The notes beneath the pieces are model-generated. The model was not told where the DNA came from, ran no database searches, and saw nothing but the letters and a program-made list of their open reading frames with translations. A program made the position numbers and the translations under genes. Shown one piece after another: positions 8,491 to 14,912 of a stretch of DNA of 45,765 nt. The first letter of the stretch is position 1. Each line of letters starts with the position of its first letter. This stretch comes from Parcubacteria group bacterium GW2011_GWD2_42_14 (GTDB lineage: Bacteria; Patescibacteriota; Minisyncoccia; Phycocordibacterales; UBA12088): contig LCCS01000012.1 in NCBI GenBank assembly GCA_000998045.1, forward strand, positions 1 through 45,765, written 5' to 3'.

Positions 8491-9456
8491 ATGTACAAGA
8501 TGCGTGTAGGGGTATTACGCGGTGGTCCATCTGCCGAATATGAAGTCTCGCTCAAGACTGGACAATCGGTTATACAAAATCTTTCAAAAGATCGATACGA
8601 GGTCAAGGACATTCTCATTGATAAGGCAGGAAAGTGGCATATGCGGGGTATGCCAGTAGAGGCGACCCGAGCACTTGATCAAGTGGATGTCGTATTTAAC
8701 GCACTTCATGGTAAGTATGGAGAAGATGGTGAAGTGCAACGTTTTCTGGATTCCCATGGAAGCAAATATACAGGAAGCGGGTCTCTGGCTTCTGCCATCG
8801 CTATGAACAAAGTACTCAGCAAAGGACATTTGTCGAGTGCGCCATTCAAACATGCACCGCATCGGCTTTTACATCGAGATGAGATGAACAAAAATCAGGT
8901 CATTGCACTTTTTCAAACATTTCCACAACCCTGTATCGTTAAGCCTGTAAGTGGTGGCTCGTCTATTGCTACTGCACTAGTATCATCTTTTGATGAATTG
9001 CTTTACGCTCTAACCGTTGCCTTCAGTTATGCAGATCAAGTGCTTGTTGAGAAATATATTAAGGGGAGGGAAGCAACAGTAGCTGTGGCTGATGGTTTCC
9101 GTGGGCAAGACGTGTATGCTTTTCCACCTATAGAAATAATTACAAGTAATACAACTTTTTTTGATTATACTGAAAAGTATGGAGGGAATGCTCGTGAGCT
9201 TTGTCCGGCACCTTTTACCAGAGAAACTACAGATGTACTCCTGCATGCCGCAAAACATGTTCACAAAACACTTGGGCTTCGTGATTATTCGCGAAGTGAT
9301 TTTATAGTTGCACGAGATGGTGTGTACTTCCTAGAAGTGAATAGCTTACCAGGACTCACTCCTACTTCACTTCTCCCGAAGACGGTTGAGGCTGTTGGTG
9401 CGACGTTGCCGAGTTTCCTTGGGCATTTGGTGGAACGTGCGTATGCTCGAAAATAA
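8491..9456 (+). CDS. ddl: D-alanine--D-alanine ligase
   Basis: A 321-residue ATP-grasp enzyme that joins two D-alanines for peptidoglycan precursors in the cytoplasm. Seen: N-terminal VLRGGPSAEYEVSLKTG, the HGKYGEDG loop, KPVSGGSSIATALV, the EKYIKGREATVAV segment, YGGNARELCPAP and the metal-binding FLEVNSLPGLTPTSLLPK near the C-terminus. Length is normal. It starts from its own promoter just after uvrC and is followed by a MITE-like repeat and a bidirectional terminator. A D,D-carboxypeptidase gene (37 kb) and a murein hydrolase (43.6 kb) elsewhere in the window act on the same wall. Confidence 0.95.
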   Translation: MYKMRVGVLRGGPSAEYEVSLKTGQSVIQNLSKDRYEVKDILIDKAGKWHMRGMPVEATRALDQVDVVFNALHGKYGEDGEVQRFLDSHGSKYTGSGSLASAIAMNKVLSKGHLSSAPFKHAPHRLLHRDEMNKNQVIALFQTFPQPCIVKPVSGGSSIATALVSSFDELLYALTVAFSYADQVLVEKYIKGREATVAVADGFRGQDVYAFPPIEIITSNTTFFDYTEKYGGNARELCPAPFTRETTDVLLHAAKHVHKTLGLRDYSRSDFIVARDGVYFLEVNSLPGLTPTSLLPKTVEAVGATLPSFLGHLVERAYARK

Positions 9457-9458
9457 TG

Positions 9459-9582
9459 TAGGACTTACGGAAACGGTGTATTTCGTTGTCAAACTTCACA
9501 AAATGTCGTTCACTGTACGACTAGTACAGTTCACTCCATTTTGTTTGTTTTCCTAGAACTACACTCGTTTGCGTAAGTCCTA
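9459..9582. mobile_element. 124-bp palindromic MITE-like repeat, copy b
   Basis: TA-GGACTTACGGAAACGG at the left and CGTTTGCGTAAGTCC-TA at the right; same length as copies a, c and i. The interior is of the AACTTCACAAAATGTCGTTC...CCATTTTG type, itself imperfectly palindromic. It begins 2 nt after the ddl stop. Confidence 0.8.
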
Positions 9583-9585
9583 AAA

Positions 9586-9614
9586 GACCTACGCAATATG
9601 TATATGCGTAGGTC
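9586..9614. repeat. mini hairpin made of the repeat ends
   Basis: GACCTACGCA and TGCGTAGGTC form a 10-bp perfect stem around a 9-nt AT loop. The arms match the outer ends of the neighbouring 124-bp element, so it looks like an internally deleted derivative sitting directly beside copy b. Confidence 0.65.
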
Positions 9615-9625
9615 CTAGAAATGAA

Positions 9626-9656
9626 CAAGGCCGGCAGTTTAAAACTGTCGGCCTTG
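9626..9656. terminator. bidirectional terminator between ddl and the exported-protein operon
   Basis: CAAGGCCGGCAGTTT and AAACTGTCGGCCTTG form a near-perfect 15-bp stem with one G:U pair. It is placed between the ends of two convergent transcription units. T-runs are short, so confidence is moderate. Confidence 0.7.
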
Positions 9657-9681
9657 ATGGTTAAACAAATATCAAAAACTC

Positions 9682-10224
9682 TTACTTCGTTGGGTTGAAG
9701 CGGGTACTGGTGTTTTGTTCTATACCGATGCCCACCTCACTTGTCTGCTGACTTACGGCAGTAGCGCCAGAGTACGAGCTTGCCGACCCATCATTGATGA
9801 TTATATTACTTGGAGCTGAATGTTCAGCGGCATATTTATATGCCTCCGCTTGTTTCTTTGCGCCATAACGAACGGCATCTGCATGGATTCCTGCTGAACC
9901 AAGTTGTGCGCCAGCACCAACCAATGATGGTAGCATAGTGTCTACGCGGTCAGCATTCGCACTTGCTGATATAACTTTTGCTCCAAGTGGGACGGTTTGT
10001 GGTTGTCCATTTTTGTCGGGTACTACCTGAGTACCACCAAAGAGGACTGTTGTTTTCTGTACACCGCCACCCTCCGCATCCATCCCAGCACTCATAAAAG
10101 AAACACACGTCTCTCCTTGAGGACATACTCCGTCTGGGTCTAAACGCGCCACTTTTGTGTGAGCTCCGCACGCTGACAACGTGACGAGAATTACCAGCAT
10201 ACTGAGTAGGTTAGTTATTTTCAT
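9682..10224 (-). CDS. predicted lipoprotein, unknown function
   Basis: A 180-residue protein with a signal peptide and lipobox (MLVILVTLSACG, cysteine about residue 19), so it is probably lipid-anchored outside the membrane. The mature part is low in hydrophobics, with a CPQGETC pair and a C-terminal region rich in Ser/Gly/Asn (INDGSASSYSGATAV). No recognisable domain. The start at 10224 has a strong Shine-Dalgarno (AAGGAGGGG), and the upstream gene stop overlaps it (ATGA), so the two are translationally coupled. Its use of a Shine-Dalgarno contrasts with the leaderless genes nearby. Possibly acquired as a block with the next two genes. Confidence 0.75.
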   Translation of the reverse strand: MKITNLLSMLVILVTLSACGAHTKVARLDPDGVCPQGETCVSFMSAGMDAEGGGVQKTTVLFGGTQVVPDKNGQPQTVPLGAKVISASANADRVDTMLPSLVGAGAQLGSAGIHADAVRYGAKKQAEAYKYAAEHSAPSNIIINDGSASSYSGATAVSQQTSEVGIGIEQNTSTRFNPTK

Positions 10225-10937
10225 TTCTTCCCCTCCTTGTCTCTTTCTTGATAGTCTCTTTCTGAAATGCATTCCGTGGGATAAAAGATAACGTTGTTGT
10301 GGTGAGATGAATCTGCAACACCATAACCTCCACTCCACGGAGAATATCCAACTCCACTGCGAGTAGTGGTAGAACCCAGTAACTGAAGCGGTGCACCTTG
10401 TAAGCAACCTACCGGTCTGAATTGAGGGGGTTCTGGTGCAGGTTCTTTAGGTTGTGGGACGGCTGGCGCTGGCGGTTGTTGCTGAGGCGGTTGCGGTTCC
10501 GGCGGTTTGGTTTCTTTTCTTTCGCGTACAGGGTTTGCACAGCGAATCAGAAACCAAGGCTTCCATTGCTTGTCAATAAGGACAAACACCACCTCTTCTG
10601 AAGGCTTTACCGTACGCCAGTACGTGCTGATATTGTTCTTAAGGCCAGCAGTTTCCAGATTGCACTTTCCGCAAGTCTCGACCTTGACCATACCTTGAAT
10701 AGCAAACAGTGCCTTGAATTGACTTTCATCAAGTCCCAAGTTGGCTTGGGATTCCTTGAAGAATTCTTTTCGTGCCAGGGAATTTTCTGGCATCTGTTGG
10801 ATTTCCCCAAACACTACCAAAGCAGGTGTCCCCGCTTTTTGGTCGGGAACATACGGGGCAGGGTTTTTTGCGAACACCCCTAAGGGTGTGAGCAAAAGCA
10901 ATAAGATGTACATCAATGTGAACAGCTTTCTTTTCAT
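10221..10937 (-). CDS. exported proline-rich protein, unknown function
   Basis: A 238-residue protein with a Sec signal peptide (LFTLMYILLLLLTPLGVFA, cleavage about residue 22). The N-terminal half contains VETCGKCNLETAGL and ends with FVLIDKQWKPWFLIRC; a Pro/Gln linker (PPEPQPPQQQPPAPAVPQP, about residues 147-180) leads to a Gly/Ser-rich tail. The paired cysteines suggest an oxidised exported domain. ATG 10937 is preceded by AAAGGAG at good spacing. A 17-bp palindrome lies upstream at 10967-10983. No family recognised; the organisation resembles small secreted components of an envelope or secretion apparatus, but that is a guess. Confidence 0.75.
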   Translation of the reverse strand: MKRKLFTLMYILLLLLTPLGVFAKNPAPYVPDQKAGTPALVVFGEIQQMPENSLARKEFFKESQANLGLDESQFKALFAIQGMVKVETCGKCNLETAGLKNNISTYWRTVKPSEEVVFVLIDKQWKPWFLIRCANPVRERKETKPPEPQPPQQQPPAPAVPQPKEPAPEPPQFRPVGCLQGAPLQLLGSTTTRSGVGYSPWSGGYGVADSSHHNNVIFYPTECISERDYQERDKEGKK

Positions 10938-10966
10938 TTTTTTCTCCTTTCTGAATTTTGATATTT

Positions 10967-10983
10967 GTTTGTATAGTACAAAC
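10967..10983. promoter_or_regulatory. 17-bp palindrome in the promoter of the exported-protein operon
   Basis: GTTTGTA-TAG-TACAAAC: perfect 7-bp arms, 30 nt before the ATG at 10937. On the minus strand the centre reads TACTATAC and could hold a -10 box, so a bound dimer would block the promoter. Operator function is inferred from position and symmetry only. Confidence 0.4.
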
Positions 10984-11042
10984 TCCCTAGAAAAACAATA
11001 GCACAAATCTTATTAAAAAGCAAGTTTTTTTGATCGGTCAAC

Positions 11043-11069
11043 TTGACAATTATATATTATTATGATAAC
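11043..11069. promoter_or_regulatory. possible divergent promoter region
   Basis: On the plus strand TTGACA (11043-11048) is followed 15 nt later by GATAAC. On the minus strand the same AT-rich stretch contains TATAAT (11054-11049). It could fire toward both the minus-strand operon and the exported gene at 11205. Spacings are imperfect. Confidence 0.35.
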
Positions 11070-11083
11070 CTTCAATAAGCATC

Positions 11084-11197
11084 GGGCTAAGCCCATTACC
11101 AATTTTTAAAAAGAAAAGTGGTAAAAACATTAGGCGAAAGCCTGATGTGTACATTCAACGTCTGGGATAACTCAGGCATAAAACATCCAGAAAGGGG
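11084..11197 (+). ncRNA. candidate structured 5' leader (riboswitch-like)
   Basis: Successive hairpins precede the gene at 11205: GGGC-TAA-GCCC (11084-11094), TTACCA/TGGTAA (11096-11124), CATTAGGC-GAAA-GCCTGATG (11128-11147), and TCTGG/CCAGA (11161-11191), directly followed by the Shine-Dalgarno AAAGGGG (11191-11197). GCCTGA (11140-11145) can pair either with the upstream TTAGGC or with TCAGGC (11172-11177), giving two exclusive folds. I do not recognise a known riboswitch class. Confidence 0.4.
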
Positions 11198-11204
11198 TAA
11201 AGAA

Positions 11205-11582
11205 ATGAAAAAGATGATTGTAGCAGCAGCTCTAACCCTCATGTTTGCATTCTCCGTGGCGCCAACTTTTGCGACAGAAACGCAACAACCGACGACACAG
11301 GTGCCGCAACAGACGACTGTCAACCAGGGGAAATTTTATGTTGATATTGGTGGAGCCTCGAGTGCTTGGGCAGATGCTCAAAAATCGTATACCAAATCCA
11401 TGTCCGGCGGCCAGTTTGCCTTCAGTGCGACCAGGGGCGATGAAAACAACGGCCTCTCAGTCATGTCGGTCGGTGGTTACCTCTCCGAAGGTGAAGGACA
11501 GAAATTTTCCAATACCGGCGGTTACACCAAAGGGTGGGGCGAGTGGGGGACATCCTTCACCAGTCCCAACTACGGCAACTAA
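11205..11582 (+). CDS. small exported glycine/serine-rich protein
   Basis: A 125-residue protein with a clear signal peptide (MKKMIVAAALTLMFAFSVAPTFAT, cleavage about residue 23). The mature part is rich in Gly, Ser, Thr and aromatic residues (FYVDIGGASSAWADAQ, GYTKGWGEWGTSF), the style of a surface or structural protein. ATG 11205 is chosen for the Shine-Dalgarno AAAGGGG 8 nt upstream. It lies divergent from the other two exported proteins and has a strong terminator and a REP palindrome downstream. No known domain. Confidence 0.75.
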   Translation: MKKMIVAAALTLMFAFSVAPTFATETQQPTTQVPQQTTVNQGKFYVDIGGASSAWADAQKSYTKSMSGGQFAFSATRGDENNGLSVMSVGGYLSEGEGQKFSNTGGYTKGWGEWGTSFTSPNYGN

Positions 11583-11599
11583 CCCTTTCGTTCTGTATC

Positions 11600-11624
11600 A
11601 TGAGGGAGGTTCAACCTTCTTCAT
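11600..11624. repeat. REP palindrome 1
   Basis: A 25-nt palindrome with arms ATGAGGGAGGTT and AACCTTCTTCAT around one base: the diverged (two mismatches) member of the family seen at 13016, 13075, 13626 and 13901. It lies just after the stop of the exported gene. Confidence 0.7.
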
Positions 11625-11668
11625 TCTTCAACCGCAGTGTGGTTAAAACGTTGACGTAAAGTTGACAT

Positions 11669-11700
11669 AAAGGGGTATCTTCGGATGCCCCTTTCTTTGT
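11669..11700 (+). terminator. intrinsic terminator with TTCG tetraloop
   Basis: AAAGGGGTATC, loop TTCG, GATGCCCCTTT, then CTTTG. An 11-bp stem with one G:U pair. It ends the transcript of the exported gene. Two TTGAC-containing 11-nt direct repeats precede it (11651-11668). Confidence 0.85.
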
Positions 11701-11727
11701 GTGTATACCTAATGGTATTGTTCTACA

Positions 11728-11851
11728 TAGGACTTACGCAAACGGCGTATTTCTTCGTTGTCCATCGCAAAATATCTCTCGTAGTATTGTTCATACAACT
11801 CGTTTTATTATGCTCGGCCGCCTCGAACTCCATCCGTTTGCGTACGTCCTA
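11728..11851. mobile_element. 124-bp palindromic MITE-like repeat, copy c
   Basis: TA-GGACTTACGCAAACGG ... CCGTTTGCGTACGTCC-TA. Same subtype as copies a and g (CTCGTAGTATTGTTCATACAA interior). It ends 5 nt before the GH1 gene, so the element supplies almost all of that gene's upstream region. Confidence 0.8.
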
Positions 11852-11856
11852 TACAC

Positions 11857-13068
11857 ATGAATGAAAAAAAAGTATTTCCAGATACCTTTCTATGGGGTTC
11901 AGCCACATCGAGTTATCAGGTAGAAGGAGGAATAGATAACAATGACTGGGCACAGGGTGCACGTGAGGGGAAGGTGCCTCCATGTGGTACTGCGTGCGAC
12001 CACTACAATCGCTATGAGCAAGATTTCGATATCGCAAAATCCCTCGGACATAACACACACCGGTTTTCTATAGAATGGTCTCGCATCGAGCCTGAAGAAG
12101 GGAAGTTTGATGAGAAAGAAATCGAGCATTACAGAGAAGTACTTCGAGCACTTCAAGCACGAGGTATCTATCCACTGATCACCCTCTGGCACTTTTGGCT
12201 TCCGTTATGGTTTTCGCGTAGTGGAGGATGGGAAAGGAAAGATGCACCTGAAGTTTTTTCACGATATTGTACGTATGTAGTGGAACAGTTAGGGGACCTT
12301 TGTGATAATTATGCGACCATAAATGAGCCGATGGTTTTTTCTGGGTTTGGGTATATTCGAGGGGAGTGGCCACCATTTTATAAAAAATCATTTTTAAAAT
12401 ATTTAAATGTAATAGTACAGTTAATACGGGGACACAACCTTTCATATCAGAGTATAAAAGCAACTTTTCCTAGAAAGAAAGTTGGAATTGTAAAGCATAT
12501 CGTGGTGTTTGGTGCTAACAAGAATCCTTTTAATATCTTTTTGGCATGGACTTTTAATTTAGGTTGGACTCATTTGTTTATGAGAAGAGTCTACAAAAAT
12601 ACAGACTGGGTAGGCTTAAATTACTATAACCGCAGGGTCTTTGGTGATACCTGTGTACTTGGAAAAACGGACATGGGATGGAATATAGATCCTAGGGGTA
12701 TCTATGAGGCACTTCATATGCTGTGGAAATATAAAAAACCAATCTATATTGCAGAAGCTGGGTGTGCTGACGCACACGATCGTTTTCGTGCTGACTATAT
12801 ACGCGATACGGTGGAGAGTATAAGTGAAGCAATTCAAGATGGAGTGGATGTGCGTGGATACTGTTATTGGTCACTGCTTGATAATTACGAATTGGCGGAG
12901 GGTTTTGAAAAACGATTTGGCTTAGTGGAGGTAAACTTCGACACACAAGAACGCACTATCCGCCCCTCCGCGCTCGTCTACCGTGACCTCATTCTTTCTC
13001 ATTCCCACCCAAAACATGAAGAAGGTTCAATCTTCTTCATAAAAAATCGCAAGGACCATATTTTATGA
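11857..13068 (+). CDS. glycoside hydrolase family 1 (beta-glucosidase-like)
   Basis: A 403-residue GH1 enzyme, retaining beta-glycosidase fold; no signal peptide, so cytoplasmic. Seen: N-terminal FPDTFLWGSATSSYQVEGG, HRFSIEWSRIEPEEG, the acid/base glutamate in ATINEPM (about residue 157), NYYNRR, the nucleophile region YIAEAGCAD (Glu about residue 306, variant of ITENG), and YCYWSLLDNYELAEGFEKRFGLV. It is somewhat shorter than the usual 440-480. The last residues HEEGSIFFIKNRKDHIL are encoded by REP palindrome 2, so the native C-terminus was probably replaced. Substrate unknown; an EamA-type transporter and a second glycosidase lie downstream. Confidence 0.93.
   Translation: MNEKKVFPDTFLWGSATSSYQVEGGIDNNDWAQGAREGKVPPCGTACDHYNRYEQDFDIAKSLGHNTHRFSIEWSRIEPEEGKFDEKEIEHYREVLRALQARGIYPLITLWHFWLPLWFSRSGGWERKDAPEVFSRYCTYVVEQLGDLCDNYATINEPMVFSGFGYIRGEWPPFYKKSFLKYLNVIVQLIRGHNLSYQSIKATFPRKKVGIVKHIVVFGANKNPFNIFLAWTFNLGWTHLFMRRVYKNTDWVGLNYYNRRVFGDTCVLGKTDMGWNIDPRGIYEALHMLWKYKKPIYIAEAGCADAHDRFRADYIRDTVESISEAIQDGVDVRGYCYWSLLDNYELAEGFEKRFGLVEVNFDTQERTIRPSALVYRDLILSHSHPKHEEGSIFFIKNRKDHIL
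13016..13040. repeat. REP palindrome 2, inside the GH1 gene
   Basis: Arms ATGAAGAAGGTT and AATCTTCTTCAT around one base, one mismatch from perfect. It is translated as HEEGSIFFI at the C-terminus of the glycosidase. Confidence 0.85.
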
Positions 13069-13074
13069 AAGTAT

Positions 13075-13099
13075 ATGAAGAAGGTTGAACCTTCTTCAT
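13075..13099. repeat. REP palindrome 3
   Basis: Perfect palindrome of arms ATGAAGAAGGTT / AACCTTCTTCAT around a single G, between the convergent GH1 and transposase genes. Confidence 0.9.
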
Positions 13100-13117
13100 T
13101 CTCTTCTGTTTAAAATC

Positions 13118-13855
13118 TTAAGAGTCGCTGTAATCAATACAGTCTTTTGAATCAATGTGTGACAAAAGGTCATTTTCTTCAACTACTGAACTGATGCTCT
13201 TAAAATATTTATTCTTATCTTCAAAAAGAGAAAAAATAAAATCTCGAGATGTAACTGATGGGAAATTCTTAATCTCAACATAGTCAGGGAAGCTACTCCA
13301 TTTATATTTTTTTAAATATTCTACACTCTCTTCTAGATTTAATAAGTTATTTTTTCCAAGGGGGTTAAGATGTATGTAATGCGTGATATATCTCAACTGT
13401 TCATCACTTAAGATGTTTTTACTTTTATATCGACCTTGAAACAAGGAACCTGAACGTTCATGTTTTTCATTGAACATCATGGTATACCCAGTACCCAACT
13501 TTTGCATAAATTTTGAAACCCCGTTGTCAACTTTTTGTTTGAGAAGTAGATGGTAATGATTTGGCATTAATACAAAAGCATATATATCGACCAACATGTC
13601 TCTTTTATAATTGTTAGGGTTACTAATGAAGAAGGTTGAGCCTTCTTCATTAGTGGCAGTTTGATAATTGTTAGATTTTGTTATTGATAGAAAATCTCTC
13701 CTAATATTAGTAGAAGTATTTTTTGAATCATTCAGAGTGTATAAGAAATGAATAAAATATCTATACTCATCGTCATCATCAAAAGTAATACGTTTATCAA
13801 CACCACGATTATAAATGTGATAAATACCGTCTGTCTCAATCGGTTCTCGTTGCAT
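13118..13855 (-). CDS. REP-associated tyrosine transposase (Y1/IS200-like, RAYT)
   Basis: A 245-residue single-domain HUH transposase. Seen: GIYHIYNRGVDKR (about residues 10-22), the HUH motif MPNHYHLLLK (His100 and His102), the catalytic-tyrosine helix region FMQKLGTGYTMMFNEKHERSGSLFQGRYKS (Tyr124 likely), and ITHYIHLNPL. RAYTs nick and join short REP hairpins. REP copies lie on both sides (13075, 13901) and one lies inside the gene (13626), coding NEEGSTFFI at residues 69-77 between the first strand and the HUH motif. ATG 13855 is chosen because family similarity begins there; minus-strand TATTAT (13871-13866) gives a leader of about 4 nt. Reading frame intact. Confidence 0.92.
   Translation of the reverse strand: MQREPIETDGIYHIYNRGVDKRITFDDDDEYRYFIHFLYTLNDSKNTSTNIRRDFLSITKSNNYQTATNEEGSTFFISNPNNYKRDMLVDIYAFVLMPNHYHLLLKQKVDNGVSKFMQKLGTGYTMMFNEKHERSGSLFQGRYKSKNILSDEQLRYITHYIHLNPLGKNNLLNLEESVEYLKKYKWSSFPDYVEIKNFPSVTSRDFIFSLFEDKNKYFKSISSVVEENDLLSHIDSKDCIDYSDS
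13626..13650. repeat. REP palindrome 4, inside the transposase gene
   Basis: ATGAAGAAGG-TTGAG-CCTTCTTCAT; the symmetry extends outward to 13622-13654 (ACTA/TAGT). In frame with the transposase on the minus strand, adding NEEGSTFFI without disrupting it. Confidence 0.85.
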
Positions 13856-13900
13856 AAGCAAAAAAATAATATAGAAAATATATTTATAGTATAAAGATCT

Positions 13901-13925
13901 ATGAAGAAGGTTCAACCTTCTTCAT
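13901..13925. repeat. REP palindrome 5
   Basis: Perfect arms ATGAAGAAGGTT / AACCTTCTTCAT around C, upstream of the transposase start and of the divergent EamA-like gene. Confidence 0.9.
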
Positions 13926-13961
13926 GTTAATATGTTTACAAATGTATTGGTTTTTTTCAGG

Positions 13962-13967
13962 TACAAT
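13962..13967 (+). promoter_or_regulatory. -10 box of leaderless EamA-like gene
   Basis: TACAAT ends at 13967; the predicted start of transcription (13974) is the A of the ATG. Confidence 0.55.
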
Positions 13968-13973
13968 AATAGT

Positions 13974-14909
13974 ATGAGTCTTTGGCTTGCACTCGCTGTT
14001 GTTGGGCAATTGATAAATGCAATTGTAGCTCTTTTTGATAAGTACATTGTTACCTCCGAAACCGTGGTGTTTCGTCCTTTTGTGTATGCGTTTTACGTGA
14101 GCGTGCTTTCTTCCGGTGCGATACTCATCTACTTTTTTAGTTGGTTGCCGATACCTATTGAAGGTCTTTCGATGCCCTCGTTTGCTAACGTGAGCCCCCT
14201 CGACCTTATAGTATTTTCATTTTCAATACTTGCGGGGTACACTTTTTTCTCTGCGCTCATGTCATTCTTTGATGCATTGCGGTTATCTGATGCGTCTGAC
14301 GTGGTGCCCGTAACTGGTGGTCTTACCGCTTTTTTCACGTTGCTTTTTTCATATATGTTTCTGGCAACACCTCTCCCTCGCGAGTTTATGGGTGGTTTTC
14401 TCTTATTGATGGTAGGAACAATTTTAATTTCTCAATTTCGTTTTTCATGGCAAGTCATGCTTTCAGCAACTCACGCATCTCTCATGTTTGGATTGCACTA
14501 CGTAGTATTTAAGTCGTTTGTTGAACTGACAAATTTTGACAATGCTTTTCTTTGGACAAGATTGGGTATTGTTTTTGTTGCGCTTTCTATGCTTCTTATT
14601 CCTGAATACTGGCACAAAATTACTGCGCGTACCTCCCGTGCAAAAGGACGTGACGGGCTGTTGGTTGTGGGCAACAAAGTGCTCGCAGGATTTGGAAGTA
14701 TTATTATCCTTAAAGCCATTGAGTTTGGGGATGTTGCACTCGTGCAGGCATTAGGTGGGTTGCAATATCTCTTTTTACTCATCATCAGTGTTATTTTTGG
14801 AAGTAAACTCAATAGAGATTTTGGTGAGAATCTCACAACACAAGATATGATACACAAGGCGATAGCCATTCCACTTATTGCATTTGGCTTTTTCCTCTTA
14901 TTTATATAA
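13974..14909 (+). CDS. EamA/DMT-type membrane transporter
   Basis: A 311-residue integral membrane protein with about ten hydrophobic segments arranged as two repeats, the pattern of the drug/metabolite transporter superfamily. Helices are evident near the start (LWLALAVVGQLINAIVALFDKYIV), around FSILAGYTFFSALMSFFDALRLSDASDVVPV (the end of the first half, with the typical Asp/Pro-rich turn), and in KVLAGFGSIIILKAIEFGDVALVQAL in the second. The substrate cannot be read from sequence. ATG 13974 is fixed by the -10 box. The next gene starts 3 nt after its stop, so it is co-transcribed with a membrane-anchored glycosidase, consistent with handling sugars or wall fragments. Confidence 0.8.
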   Translation: MSLWLALAVVGQLINAIVALFDKYIVTSETVVFRPFVYAFYVSVLSSGAILIYFFSWLPIPIEGLSMPSFANVSPLDLIVFSFSILAGYTFFSALMSFFDALRLSDASDVVPVTGGLTAFFTLLFSYMFLATPLPREFMGGFLLLMVGTILISQFRFSWQVMLSATHASLMFGLHYVVFKSFVELTNFDNAFLWTRLGIVFVALSMLLIPEYWHKITARTSRAKGRDGLLVVGNKVLAGFGSIIILKAIEFGDVALVQALGGLQYLFLLIISVIFGSKLNRDFGENLTTQDMIHKAIAIPLIAFGFFLLFI

Positions 14910-14912
14910 GGT

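Noticed and set aside
11245-11646. 133-residue frame overlapping the exported gene at 11205
   Set aside because: Arg/Ser-rich shadow frame; the overlapping frame has a signal peptide and a Shine-Dalgarno.
13016-13925. Repeated palindromes as a CRISPR array
   Set aside because: Spacing between copies is irregular (59 to about 550 bp), a transposase gene lies among them and no cas gene is present; a REPtron explains them.
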